Shown here piece after piece: positions 10,769 to 19,432 of a DNA stretch of 34,416 nucleotides; position 1 is the first letter of the stretch; each line of letters opens with the position of its first letter. The stretch comes from Synechococcales cyanobacterium GL140_1_metabat_312 (GTDB lineage Bacteria > Cyanobacteriota > Cyanobacteriia > Leptolyngbyales > Leptolyngbyaceae). Below the pieces are notes generated by a model. The model searched no databases. It worked only from the letters and a program-made list of their open reading frames with translations, and was not told the DNA's origin. The stretch spans positions 1-34,416 of the forward strand of contig JANXWB010000065.1 in assembly GCA_025351345.1 (NCBI GenBank), given 5' to 3'. Position numbers and translations under genes: made by a program.

Positions 10769-11656
10769 ATGGGAACCGATGAGACCCGATCGCTCAAAAA
10801 TTATCCCGCCCTCGCTACCCGAAAACGCAGCCCAAACTCTCGTCTGTTGCGTTGGTTTCGTGAATCAACCCTTTTCTTATCATCGCCCGACAGTCGTCAA
10901 CAGCTGCAAAAATCCCTCACGACAGGCCGATCGGGAGCTGGACTGGCTAGTGTAGGGAGTGTGTTGCTGTTGCTATGGAATGCCAAATTAGTCTTCTCGA
11001 CGGGCGCGGGCATTGGGACCATGATGGTGATGTATTTGCTGCAAGATGCACAGTGGCGACGAGAAAAACTCCCACAAATTAGTGAGCGGATTCAGGCGCA
11101 ATTTGAAGGTCTCAATCGTCCATTTTTGTGGAGTACGATCGGTGGCGGAAGTGCTGCATTTTTGAGCTATTTAGCCATTTCAGCTTGGACAGAGACCGAT
11201 GCTCATTGGTTAGCGACGGGCCTTTTGGTGCAGGGATTAATGACCTTTGGGGTGCTGGGATTGGCGCTGCGGCGGGTCTTGGGCGAGACTCACACGATTG
11301 AGACAATAGAGGTGTCCCATTGGGTAGAAACACTGTCTCATTCGGATCCGATTCAACGCTTGTTGGCGGTACGACAATTAACTAAAACAGCCCAGTCCAC
11401 GCCCTTGATTCAGCAAAAGGAAATCCTTGAATATTTTCAACTCATGGTGTCCCGTGAACCGGAAGAATCGATTCGCGAAGCCGTTTGGCAGGCGCTAGAG
11501 ACATTGATGCCGACATTAAACAATTTGACTGATTTAAAGAGCTTGACGGATTTAAATAATTTGGCTGATCTAAACAGTTTGACCCAGACAGACGATCGGA
11601 TTCCGGTTTCTTCTGAATTAACTCAAGCGAAAATTAAGGCTTGGGTTGAACACTAG
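10769..11656 (+). CDS. Membrane protein with a HEAT/armadillo-like C-terminal region
   Basis: A 295-aa protein of unknown function. A basic N-terminus is followed by hydrophobic segments at about residues 58-92 (SVGSVLLLLWNAKLVF, IGTMMVMYLL) and 113-165. A cytoplasmic helical region resembles one HEAT/armadillo repeat (SDPIQRLLAVRQLTKTA ... EESIREAVWQALETLM). The tail carries a six-residue repeat: LTDLKS, LTDLNN, LADLNS, LTQTDD. Similar cyanobacterial proteins are annotated as armadillo-type fold-containing. GGAG at 10759-10762 supports the ATG at 10769. It precedes secDF, but a 224-nt gap separates them, so a functional link is only inference. Confidence 0.7.
   Translation: MGTDETRSLKNYPALATRKRSPNSRLLRWFRESTLFLSSPDSRQQLQKSLTTGRSGAGLASVGSVLLLLWNAKLVFSTGAGIGTMMVMYLLQDAQWRREKLPQISERIQAQFEGLNRPFLWSTIGGGSAAFLSYLAISAWTETDAHWLATGLLVQGLMTFGVLGLALRRVLGETHTIETIEVSHWVETLSHSDPIQRLLAVRQLTKTAQSTPLIQQKEILEYFQLMVSREPEESIREAVWQALETLMPTLNNLTDLKSLTDLNNLADLNSLTQTDDRIPVSSELTQAKIKAWVEH
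11522..11584 (+). repeat. 18-nt coding tandem repeat
   Basis: About 3.5 imperfect copies of an 18-nt unit of the form TTGACTGATTTAAAtAat encode the six-residue repeat LTDLNN-like at the C-terminus of the membrane/HEAT-like protein. The repeats differ at several bases but keep L, D and L positions, which suggests expansion by slippage followed by divergence. Confidence 0.6.
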
Positions 11657-11880
11657 AATTGATTCAAATAGCAAGTTCGGTCACCTACGATCGGAGACCT
11701 AGAGACGCCGATGAGCGATCGCACGAATGACTTCTCCAAACGTTCTACTAGGATTTGTACTGGATCTCAATGGCATCTTGTCTTAAGGAACCGATCCCAC
11801 CTCTGCGATCGTACTGGCGGGTTGATGGGGTATCATGTCGAATGGTATGCACGGGTTTTGTTTAATGACAAGGGTTTCGT

Positions 11881-13356
11881 ATGGCAAGGCAACGTTGGCT
11901 TCTCGGTCTAATTATTTCGCTCACCGCCGCCGCTTTATTTTTATTACTTAATCCCATCCTCAAATCGGGCACCAGTCCATTTCGGTTGGGACTAGACCTT
12001 CAGGGCGGCTCTCAGATTACACTTCAGGTAAAACCATCGGATACCATTAAAGATATATCCTCCCCTGAAGGACAAAAGGCTGTTGGCGATGTTGAGCGCG
12101 TGATCGCCGATCGGGTCAACCGTCTGGGCGTTTCTGAACCCCTAGTACAGCGCGTCGGGAACGATAAAATTTTGGTGCAGTTAGCCGGAATTAAAGATCC
12201 CTACGAAGCCGAGAGCCTTCTAGGTCGTGCTGCACAACTCGAATTTCGGGAACAAAAGGCTGGAACTGAAGACAAGTTTCAAGCCCTGTTTAATCAATAT
12301 CGGCCTTTGATTAATCAAGAAGCCGCACTAAGAAAACAGATTAAAGAACTCAAAAAATCTGAAGATCGCGCAACATTAGCGGCCTTGTCTATTGAGATTA
12401 AAAAAGTAAGTCAACAAAGCTTCACTGATCTGTTTAATAAAACAGGCATTGATGGACGCAATCTTAAAGAAGCCTTCGCCCAACCCTTAGGAAGTTCTGG
12501 GAACGATTGGCAAGTGGATATTCGATTTGATGCCGACGGTGGATCGAAATTTGCAGATATGACCAAACGGCTGGCAGGCACCGGACGGAGCATTGGGGTG
12601 TTTTTAGATGACACCTTGATTAGTGCGCCTAATGTGGGCATTGAATTTGCTCAAAATGGTATTACAGGCGGTGGGGCATCTATTAGTCGGTTTACCTTAG
12701 ATACGGCAAATGAACTCGCCATTCAATTTAAAAGTGGATCACTTCCGGTTCCGATCGAAATTGCAGAGAACCGCGTCGTTGGTGCAAGTCTCGGGCAGGA
12801 CAGTGTTCAACGCAGTGTTTACGCCGGACTGGGAGGAATCTTTCTAGTTCTCGTATTCATGGTGTTGTATTATCGCCTTCCGGGTGCGATCGCATCAGTG
12901 GCCTTAATCATTTATGCCTTGTTGAACTTAGCGGCCTTTGTATTGTTGCCGGGATTTGTTTTAACATTGCCCGGAATTGCTGGATTCATTCTCAGTGTGG
13001 GAATGGCAGTAGATGCAAATGTATTGATTTTTGAACGAACTCGTGAAGAAATTCGCGATGGAAAAACATTGTATCAATCGGTAAAAGGTGGATTTACAAA
13101 TGCATTCTCCAGCATTCTGGACAGCAACATTACCACCATCATCGCCTGTGCCGCATTGTATTGGTTAGGCACCGGACTCGTGCGAGGATTTGCCGTAACC
13201 CTGACGATGGGAGTCTTGATTAGTATGTTTACGGCCCTCACCTGTAGTCGCACATTGTTGTTCTACGTTTTGAGCATTCCAGCATTGCGAAAACCTGAAT
13301 TCTTTTGTCCAAACCCGCCCGCCATTACCACTAACCAATCGTCGGAGATTGTTTAA
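11881..13356 (+). CDS. secD: Protein translocase subunit SecD
   Basis: Inner/thylakoid-membrane Sec accessory subunit that uses the proton gradient to pull proteins across the membrane with SecF and SecYEG. It is 491 aa. The first transmembrane segment (residues 7-24) is followed by the hallmark FRLGLDLQGGSQITLQV, a large extracytoplasmic P1 region (about 60-290) and five C-terminal helices with GMAVDANVLIFERTREEI in the conserved TM region. AAGGG at about 11868-11873 precedes the ATG. The stop codon abuts the secF start with no gap, so the two are translationally coupled. Confidence 0.96.
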   Translation: MARQRWLLGLIISLTAAALFLLLNPILKSGTSPFRLGLDLQGGSQITLQVKPSDTIKDISSPEGQKAVGDVERVIADRVNRLGVSEPLVQRVGNDKILVQLAGIKDPYEAESLLGRAAQLEFREQKAGTEDKFQALFNQYRPLINQEAALRKQIKELKKSEDRATLAALSIEIKKVSQQSFTDLFNKTGIDGRNLKEAFAQPLGSSGNDWQVDIRFDADGGSKFADMTKRLAGTGRSIGVFLDDTLISAPNVGIEFAQNGITGGGASISRFTLDTANELAIQFKSGSLPVPIEIAENRVVGASLGQDSVQRSVYAGLGGIFLVLVFMVLYYRLPGAIASVALIIYALLNLAAFVLLPGFVLTLPGIAGFILSVGMAVDANVLIFERTREEIRDGKTLYQSVKGGFTNAFSSILDSNITTIIACAALYWLGTGLVRGFAVTLTMGVLISMFTALTCSRTLLFYVLSIPALRKPEFFCPNPPAITTNQSSEIV

Positions 13357-14316
13357 ATGAGATTACAAGTCATTCAACAACGAAAGTTGTGGTGGGGTAT
13401 TTCCCTAGCAATTCTTTTCGCGGGAATTGTCTCAATGCTCATCTCTTGGAAAACCATTGGTGCGCCCTTACGTCCTAGTCTAGATTTTGTCGGGGGAACT
13501 CGCCTAGAATTGCCGATCGCTTGCCCCGACCCCAAAAATTGCAAAGCCGACGTGCTCAATCTAGAAGTAATTCGCAAGGTGCTAGACGAACAGGGCCTAG
13601 GGAGCAGCAGCGTTCAAATCGTCGAAGCTCAAGGGAATAAACCGCCCGCCGTTTCCATTCGCAGCAGCAGCCTAGATGCTGAACAACGGGGAAAACTCCA
13701 AAAAACGCTCACGGAAAAAATCGGGGCCTTTGATATGGCTCAATCGAGCAGTGAAACCGTGGGACCGACCATGGGAAAACAGCTCTTCACCTCGGGACTC
13801 TTAGCCCTACTCGTTTCATTTGCGGGAATTGCACTTTACTTATCCTTTAGGTTTCAGTGGGACTATGCCGTATTTGCGATCGTTGCCTTGCTCCATGACG
13901 TGTTAATTACCGTCGGAATCTTCTCAATTTTAGGATTAGTCTTCGGGATTGAAGTCGATAGTTTATTCATTGTGGCGCTGTTGACGATCGTGGGCTTCTC
14001 CGTGAACGACACGGTTGTCATTTACGATCGGGTACGCGAAGTCTTGGCCGCAGACCCTGATCGTAGCATTAATGATGTCGTTGACGATGCCGTTAACCAA
14101 ACGCTGGGACGCTCCATCAATACCACCATGACCACGCTATTGACCCTGACCTCTATTTTTATCTTTGGCGGAGAAACCCTCAAGTTCTTTGCACTAGCCT
14201 TAATCATTGGCTTTGCAATGGGCGCATACTCCAGTATCTTTATCGCGAGTACGCTTTTGGCGTGGTGGCGAAACCGATCGGCTTCGTCTGTCGTTCCTGT
14301 TGTTGTAGGAGAATAA
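13357..14316 (+). CDS. secF: Protein translocase subunit SecF
   Basis: Partner of SecD in the SecDF complex. It is 319 aa. An N-terminal transmembrane helix (about residues 12-30) is followed by [11 protein letters not shown], the extracytoplasmic P4 region, and five helices containing [19 protein letters not shown] and [15 protein letters not shown], the SecF signatures. The ATG directly follows the secD stop. The next gene starts 6 nt after the secF stop, so all three are probably one transcript. Confidence 0.96.
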   Translation: MRLQVIQQRKLWWGISLAILFAGIVSMLISWKTIGAPLRPSLDFVGGTRLELPIACPDPKNCKADVLNLEVIRKVLDEQGLGSSSVQIVEAQGNKPPAVSIRSSSLDAEQRGKLQKTLTEKIGAFDMAQSSSETVGPTMGKQLFTSGLLALLVSFAGIALYLSFRFQWDYAVFAIVALLHDVLITVGIFSILGLVFGIEVDSLFIVALLTIVGFSVNDTVVIYDRVREVLAADPDRSINDVVDDAVNQTLGRSINTTMTTLLTLTSIFIFGGETLKFFALALIIGFAMGAYSSIFIASTLLAWWRNRSASSVVPVVVGE

Positions 14317-14322
14317 AGCTAC

Positions 14323-15732
14323 ATGCCCCTTTTTCCCTTCCAGTCCCCAAATCGTCATAAATCCTTTAGCCCTTACTCGTCAAAGGCCCGATCGCGCAAA
14401 AAAAATATTCCGCTAACGTTCCTCATTCCATCCGTGTCGTTGGCTGTTGTTGTTGGGTCGGAGCTGTTGTTGAGATTGATGGTCGGCGCATCGGGGAAAG
14501 CGGGAGAACTGTCGGGCTATTTTGGTGAACCTGCATCCGTAAGTGACTATCGCCTTCAGGTGAACACCAGTGCAGGCAACCCCGTTAGCGGTACTGCTTG
14601 GGGTGAACTCAAAGTCCGGCCCAGTCCGACTATGGGCTACGAACTTATGCCCAATCAAAAGACCAATACCGTCGAGATTAATCCTCAAGGATTCCGAGCA
14701 AATCAGAGCCTTCCCTTAGCTAAACCCAGTAATGAAGTCCGCGTTCTAATAGTCGGGAGTTCGACTGCCTTTGGAACCCTAACGCCCGATAACGGAGCCA
14801 CCATAGCCTCCCTACTTGAAACCCAGCTCAACCAACAAGTCAAAGATCAACAGGCCAATGCCAAGAAATTCCGTCCTGACGTTCTTCCTTACTTCGCCGA
14901 CGAAATGGAAAAAGCCCTGCGACTGCCTTCAAAAATACGCGAAGGGCAATATCGGGTAATCAATGCAGCGGTACCGGGTTATTTGGCCAGCAATGTTCAT
15001 AGTCAACTTTCCAGCTATTTAGACTATCAGCCAGATATCGTGGTGATGATTGATGGATACAGTGATTTGTTGGCTCCAAGCGATCGTCCAGTGGCGACCT
15101 TATCATCTGTTGATAATTTATTAAGCGATGCCCGTGGTCATTTCCTCAGCAGTCTCGGCAACAATCTTAATGGTTTGCTCAATCATCTTTATTTGATTAA
15201 AGCTTGGAATGCTTGGATCATCAAACCGAATCCAAAGAGTGAGCTGTTAGCGGATACCTCCAATACCACGGGAAGCCTAACGGATCGTCTCAGCACGGAT
15301 CCGGATGAACTTCAAAAACGGATCGATCGGCGCACTCGGGCTTTAGTGGGCATTGAAAAACTTACGTCCCTTCGCAAAATCCCTTTTGTCGTTGGCATTC
15401 AACCTGAAGTCAGTCAACTCAAATCGCCTTCTAGCGACGACACCAAAATCCTAAGAGATCTCGACACGCGCTATCCCAAGCTCATTCAAGATCAATATGC
15501 CAAACTGATTCAGTCTCAAAAGACCATCAAAGGCATCACGTCGTTGTCCTTTCAAGATGCGCTTGATAAAGCATCAAATACTAAGGGTGATAGTCGTCTC
15601 TTCTACGATGCCATTCACCCCAGAAGTTCCCTAATCAAAACGATCGCCACTACCATTCAAACCACGATCGGCCCCCAGCTTCAAGTTCAGCCCAAGCCCT
15701 TTAATGCGGGAACCAGCGATGGATCTCCCTGA
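14323..15732 (+). CDS. SGNH/GDSL hydrolase-like membrane-anchored protein
   Basis: A 469-aa protein with a basic N-terminus, one signal-anchor helix (about residues 30-51, IPSVSLAVVVGSELLLRLMV) and an extracytoplasmic SGNH-like domain. The GDSL-like block is VLIVGSSTAFG with S147 as likely nucleophile. INAAVPGY supplies the block II Gly, PDIVVMIDGYSDL sits at the block III position (Asp in place of the usual GxND Asn pattern), and FYDAIHP supplies D429 and H432. It may act as an esterase or acyl/acetyl transferase on an envelope glycan; the substrate is unknown. It follows secF by 6 nt. The atypical block III makes the activity uncertain. Confidence 0.72.
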   Translation: MPLFPFQSPNRHKSFSPYSSKARSRKKNIPLTFLIPSVSLAVVVGSELLLRLMVGASGKAGELSGYFGEPASVSDYRLQVNTSAGNPVSGTAWGELKVRPSPTMGYELMPNQKTNTVEINPQGFRANQSLPLAKPSNEVRVLIVGSSTAFGTLTPDNGATIASLLETQLNQQVKDQQANAKKFRPDVLPYFADEMEKALRLPSKIREGQYRVINAAVPGYLASNVHSQLSSYLDYQPDIVVMIDGYSDLLAPSDRPVATLSSVDNLLSDARGHFLSSLGNNLNGLLNHLYLIKAWNAWIIKPNPKSELLADTSNTTGSLTDRLSTDPDELQKRIDRRTRALVGIEKLTSLRKIPFVVGIQPEVSQLKSPSSDDTKILRDLDTRYPKLIQDQYAKLIQSQKTIKGITSLSFQDALDKASNTKGDSRLFYDAIHPRSSLIKTIATTIQTTIGPQLQVQPKPFNAGTSDGSP

Positions 15733-15768
15733 TTGGGTTAGGTGATGTAAGGATAAATCGGTAAATTA

Positions 15769-15788
15769 GGGGGATTAGCTCAGTTGGT
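15769..15788 (+). other. tRNA 5' fragment (acceptor strand plus D-stem), remnant
   Basis: GGGGGATTAGCTCAGTTGGT matches the 5' acceptor strand and D-arm start of an Ala-type bacterial tRNA. The sequence after it has no AGAGC D-stem closure, no anticodon arm and no GGTTCGAATCC T-arm. It is therefore a fragment, not a tRNA gene. It lies 36 nt after the SGNH gene and about 94 nt before psb27. Confidence 0.55.
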
Positions 15789-15881
15789 GTGGATTCTAAG
15801 TCGGGGTTCTGGATGACCGGGTTACACATCACGGTAAGATGATCTTGAAGAACTCATAATAACTTTGCTTGCGACTGACCT

Positions 15882-16283
15882 ATGAAGCGTATTCTGTCTC
15901 GCCTGATGGCGATCATTTTGGTAATCTTGATTGGCGTGACGGGTGCATCCAGCGCCGCGATGGCTGATAGTCTTTCCGGTGACTATGCTGTCGATGCCTT
16001 GGCTTTGGTGGAACTTCTCAGACAGACAGTTGATGTCGCTCCTGAGGCGACCGATCGAATCGCCCTCCAAAATGAGTCTAAGAAAAAAATTAATGAGTTT
16101 GCCTCACGCTACCGTCGGGGAAGCGTCATGAAGCTCAGTTCCTATACCACCATGCGAACTGCCATCAATTCCTTGGCGGGTCACTATACTAACTACCCAA
16201 ACCGTCCCGTTCCTGAAAAGATGAAAAAACGATTGATGGTTGAATTTCGTCAAGTCGAAACAGCGCTGAAGCGTGGGACGTAA
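15882..16283 (+). CDS. psb27: Photosystem II assembly factor Psb27
   Basis: Lumenal PSII assembly and repair factor that binds CP43 in Mn-free PSII intermediates. It is 133 aa with a signal peptide (MKRILSRLMAIILVILIGV ... AMA) and the mature four-helix domain. INEFASRYRR, SSYTTMRTAINSLAGHYTNY and RPVPEKMKKRLMVEFRQVE closely follow the Psb27 pattern. Cyanobacterial Psb27 is usually a lipoprotein with a lipobox cysteine (as in LTAC). Here the signal region has no cysteine and instead shows an AMA-DS type signal peptidase I site, so the protein may be soluble in the lumen. A clear terminator follows about 95 nt downstream of the stop. Confidence 0.92.
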   Translation: MKRILSRLMAIILVILIGVTGASSAAMADSLSGDYAVDALALVELLRQTVDVAPEATDRIALQNESKKKINEFASRYRRGSVMKLSSYTTMRTAINSLAGHYTNYPNRPVPEKMKKRLMVEFRQVETALKRGT

Positions 16284-16378
16284 TCTGGGTTTACTGTATC
16301 TGTTGATTGAAAATCTACTGATTAGACAGTGCTATTCATTAGAAAGATAATAGTGATCAGTGAATATTCCCTTTTTTG

Positions 16379-16418
16379 AGAGCGATGAAATCTACAGGAT
16401 TTTGTCGCTCTGGTTTTT
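16379..16418 (+). terminator. Rho-independent terminator after psb27
   Basis: AGAGCGA (16379-16385) pairs with TCGCTCT (16405-16411). Inside it AAATC pairs with GATTT around a TACAG loop. GGTTTTT follows. Position and direction fit termination of psb27 ahead of ccsA. Confidence 0.8.
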
Positions 16419-16494
16419 AATAATATTTGCGATAATTTAGACTAGTAGAGTCAATTCTTTAAATCTGCGACCAAGCGCAAAACTGAGCAAAACT

Positions 16495-17484
16495 ATGGAT
16501 CTCGTCAAACTCCAGGGTTTACTGGACAATGCATCCTTCGCGGTACTTTTCATCACCATGATGGTCTATTGGGTCGGTGCGGCATTTCCAGCCATTCCCG
16601 TCCTCTCAACCCTCGGCACCACTGGAATGGCGATAGCAAACCTCACAACGGCTGCTCTGCTTGCTTCCCGCTGGATTGAGGCGGGCTATTTCCCATTGAG
16701 TAATCTCTACGAATCCTTATTTTTCTTGGTGTGGGGCATTACCACCATGCATCTTGTGGCTGAACAAATGAGCCAAAGTCGTTTGGTCGGAACAGTTACA
16801 GCGCCCGTTGCCACTTGCATTACAGCCTTCGCTGCGATCATTCTCACTGACGACATGCAAATGTCCGCACCGCTGGTTCCGGCGCTTAAATCCAACTGGT
16901 TAATGATGCACGTTAGCGTCATGATGTTTAGCTATTCGACCTTGATGGTGGGTTGCGTATTGGCGATTGCATTCTTGATCGTCACCCGAGGTCAAGCCGT
17001 CGAACTCAAAGGCAGCTCCATTGGTGCAGGGGCCTATCGGTTGAAAAAATCAGGACAACCTGTGCTGGAATTCAAGCCATCTGAACCTAAACTGGCCCCA
17101 TCTGGTGGTGTTGCCGTTTTAGAACAGACCTCAACAGCCACGATCGCCCTCTCTCCCCAACGTCTTAGTCTTGCGGATACTCTCGATAATATTAGCTATC
17201 GAATTATTGGGTTGGGTTTTCCATTATTGACGATCGGAATTATTTCCGGCGGTGTTTGGGCTAATGAAGCTTGGGGTTCCTACTGGAGCTGGGATCCAAA
17301 GGAAACTTGGGCGTTGATCACCTGGCTCGTATTTGCAGCCTATCTTCATTCCCGTATTACCAAAGGCTGGCAGGGCCGTCGTCCCGCGATTTTGGCCTCT
17401 ATTGGATTTGTGGTGGTATGGATTTGCTACCTAGGCGTGAATCTTCTGGGTAAAGGACTTCACAGCTACGGTTGGTTCTTGTAA
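16495..17484 (+). CDS. ccsA: Cytochrome c biogenesis protein CcsA (Ycf5; System II haem handling)
   Basis: Polytopic membrane protein that, with CcsB/Ccs1, delivers and attaches haem to apocytochromes c on the lumenal side of the thylakoid. It is 329 aa with multiple transmembrane helices. The tryptophan-rich haem-binding motif [13 protein letters not shown] lies near residues 261-273, followed by LHSRITKGW and a C-terminal helix. Conserved histidines flank the helices ([16 protein letters not shown]). PGAP-style annotation often names this family CcsB. Its clients include cytochrome f and the cytochrome c6 encoded in this window. The Ccs1 partner is not here. Confidence 0.93.
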   Translation: MDLVKLQGLLDNASFAVLFITMMVYWVGAAFPAIPVLSTLGTTGMAIANLTTAALLASRWIEAGYFPLSNLYESLFFLVWGITTMHLVAEQMSQSRLVGTVTAPVATCITAFAAIILTDDMQMSAPLVPALKSNWLMMHVSVMMFSYSTLMVGCVLAIAFLIVTRGQAVELKGSSIGAGAYRLKKSGQPVLEFKPSEPKLAPSGGVAVLEQTSTATIALSPQRLSLADTLDNISYRIIGLGFPLLTIGIISGGVWANEAWGSYWSWDPKETWALITWLVFAAYLHSRITKGWQGRRPAILASIGFVVVWICYLGVNLLGKGLHSYGWFL

Positions 17485-17528
17485 GTTTTTATCGATTGAG
17501 ATTGATCCCTATTTTTAACGGCCCACCT

Positions 17529-17894
17529 ATGACTCACGATCGTCGCTTTACTCCCCTGAATGATGATGAGGTGCTTTATGTTCCTTCTGGCGGAATTTTG
17601 ATGTCGAATCCGACCTTTAAAGTAGGGGAATTTTTGGATTCGCTGGCGCAACTCGTCAGCGATCGTGAGGCGGAATGGTCTGAAGATCACGAAGGCTGGT
17701 TTGCCGATGGGGTGGACTGTCAGGTGATGCGATTGACAGGAGCAGGTTGGCAACACGGCAATGTGCGAATCCGGTTAGAGTTCAGGCCATCAAAAGAGCC
17801 AGAAAGTTTACCCGAACGATCGACCAGCCGTGATCGGGTTCGCCTCCGAGCCAAGACCGTTAGTTCAGATACGGATGAGTACATCGACTTATAG
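17529..17894 (+). CDS. KGK-domain protein
   Basis: A 121-aa cytoplasmic protein of the cyanobacterial KGK family, function unknown. FTPLNDDEVLYVPSGG, FKVGEFLDSLAQLV and WFADGVDCQVMRLTGAGW are typical. The family's namesake K-G-K before VRI is HGN here (WQHGNVRIRLEF). A longer frame opens at 17472, but the ATG at 17529 matches the family N-terminus and leaves a 44-nt gap after ccsA. The C-terminal tail is polar and charged. Confidence 0.8.
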   Translation: MTHDRRFTPLNDDEVLYVPSGGILMSNPTFKVGEFLDSLAQLVSDREAEWSEDHEGWFADGVDCQVMRLTGAGWQHGNVRIRLEFRPSKEPESLPERSTSRDRVRLRAKTVSSDTDEYIDL

Positions 17895-17913
17895 AATCTA
17901 TTGGATGTCTTTT

Positions 17914-18288
17914 ATGTCAAATCAACCTGCATCAGAAATTGAATTGTTACGCGCCGCTTATGCTGCTTTCAACGCGCGCGACATCAACGCAGCCCTCGCA
18001 CTCATGACTGCTGACGTGGCTTGGCCGCGAGCGTTCAAAGGCGGTTTTGTATGTGGACATGAAGAAGTCTGCGCTTACTGGACGGAGCAATGGAGGGAGA
18101 TTGATCCGCATGTGGAGCCGAGTGCCTTTCATCCAGAGGCAGATGGGCGGATTTTGGTCGATGTGCATCAAATCGTGCGCGATCTAGATGGAAGCGTGGT
18201 TGCTGATGAGCATGTTGGTCATCGCTTCACTCTCGATCGTGGCTTGATTCAAATCATGGAGGTCTGTTCACTTCCATTGTCTAGCTAG
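17914..18288 (+). CDS. SnoaL-like / NTF2-fold protein
   Basis: A 124-aa protein of the nuclear-transport-factor-2 (SnoaL-like) superfamily. EIELLRAAYAAFNARDINAA followed by LMTADVAWPR is the classic opening. CGHEEVCAYWTEQW and the strand DGRILVDVHQIVRDLDG follow. These small cone-shaped proteins bind or convert small molecules; no substrate can be assigned. The ATG at 17914 is preceded by GGA at good distance; an ATG three codons earlier (17905) is equally possible. A longer frame from 17830 would overlap the KGK gene and is unlikely. It lies about 20 nt after the KGK gene. Confidence 0.78.
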   Translation: MSNQPASEIELLRAAYAAFNARDINAALALMTADVAWPRAFKGGFVCGHEEVCAYWTEQWREIDPHVEPSAFHPEADGRILVDVHQIVRDLDGSVVADEHVGHRFTLDRGLIQIMEVCSLPLSS

Positions 18289-18386
18289 ATGGCCTACTTC
18301 TGCGCTCCGATCGTTAAGCTTCAGTCCATTATGCGGCCAATATTTATAGCAAGTTTTAGCGATCGCCCTAAGCACTAAAAGATCTC

Positions 18387-18429
18387 AAATGGGTTCTGTC
18401 AATTCTGTGAAAACTAAATTCTGTGAAAA
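18387..18429. repeat. Solo IS-end-like sequence and 13-nt direct repeat upstream of tilS
   Basis: AAATGGGTTCT (18387-18397) matches the inner 11 nt of the 15-nt terminal repeat of the IS5-family remnant at 5772-6495. It is followed by AATTCTGTGAAAA twice (18401-18413 and 18417-18429), the second copy touching the tilS start codon. No transposase is nearby, so it could be a solo end or a chance match. Confidence 0.35.
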
Positions 18430-19424
18430 TGCCTTGGACTCTTTTTCATGCACAAGTTCACCAAACCCTGCGTGATCGCAAGCTTCTGCCCTCTGGCGCA
18501 AAAATCCTGGTTGCTGTATCTGGCGGTCAGGATTCGTTGTGTTTGGCTCAGTTATTGTTGGATCTTCAACCGCTGTGGGCGTGGGATTTATCAATTGTTC
18601 ATTGCGATCACGGTTGGCGATCGGACTCAGCAGACAACGCGCATCATGTGCGATCGATGGCACAGACGTGGGAATTGCCCTATTACGAAGCCGTTGCACA
18701 AGGGGATGTGTCCACAGAGGCAAAAGCCCGAAACTGGCGCTATGAAAGCTTCCTTACAATCGCAGATATTGAAAATCACACTCACATTGCCCTTGGACAC
18801 ACCGCAACCGATCGGGCTGAAACGTTAATTTATAATCTTGCGCGGGGCAGTGGGGCTGAAGGACTGCAAGCACTGGGTTGGAGCCGACTTATTCGTAGCG
18901 ACTCCCAGGTTCAAATTATTCGACCCCTGCTCGCTGTAACCCGAACTCAGACAGGTGAGTTTTGCCGCGATCGACAGCTTTCGATTTGGTATGACATCAC
19001 GAATGATGACCTAACCTATTCCCGTAATCGGATCCGCCAGCAAATTATTCCCCTTCTTCAAGAGGCGTTGAATCCTCAAGCCGATCGGCACCTCGCCCAA
19101 ACCGCCGAACTCCTGACTGCCGACGTATTATTTCTTCAAGAACAAGCTGAAATTTTGTATGGTCAAGTCGTAGAGAATTCTGGCTTAGGACAGGATTACA
19201 AACTCAATCGGCACCAGCTTGCCGCAGCACCCTTAGCCCTTCAACGAAGAGTGTTACGCCTGTTTTGTAAATCCGTATTAGAGTTCAATCCGACCTTTGA
19301 ACAAATTGAAGATCTAATCATGCTTCTCCCATCACCTCAGCAATCGCAGAGTTCAACATTTAAAGGGGGCGCGATCGTTAGGGTGATGGGAGACTATTTG
19401 ACTTGGAGTCAAGATAGAAACTAA
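18429..19424 (+). CDS. tilS: tRNA(Ile)-lysidine synthase TilS
   Basis: Converts C34 of the tRNA-Ile CAU anticodon to lysidine, using ATP and lysine, so that AUA is read as isoleucine; an essential function. The PP-loop SGGQDS is at residues 31-36. IVHCDHGWR, the LGHTATDRAETLIYNLARG block and the RPLL motif follow, then YDITNDDLTYSRNRIRQQI, all diagnostic. It is 331 aa, the shorter cyanobacterial type with a reduced C-terminal region. The ATG at 18429 is preferred over a GTG two codons earlier. It converges on hmpF with only 8 nt between stop codons. Confidence 0.95.
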   Translation: MPWTLFHAQVHQTLRDRKLLPSGAKILVAVSGGQDSLCLAQLLLDLQPLWAWDLSIVHCDHGWRSDSADNAHHVRSMAQTWELPYYEAVAQGDVSTEAKARNWRYESFLTIADIENHTHIALGHTATDRAETLIYNLARGSGAEGLQALGWSRLIRSDSQVQIIRPLLAVTRTQTGEFCRDRQLSIWYDITNDDLTYSRNRIRQQIIPLLQEALNPQADRHLAQTAELLTADVLFLQEQAEILYGQVVENSGLGQDYKLNRHQLAAAPLALQRRVLRLFCKSVLEFNPTFEQIEDLIMLLPSPQQSQSSTFKGGAIVRVMGDYLTWSQDRN

Positions 19425-19432
19425 GCCCGAAT

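Noticed and set aside
11711-11911. 66-residue frame between the HEAT-like gene and secD
   Set aside because: It overlaps the secD start in another frame and has no recognisable features. The 224-bp gap is treated as non-coding.
15769-15850. Complete tRNA gene downstream of the SGNH gene
   Set aside because: Only the first 20 nt match; the anticodon and T arms are missing.
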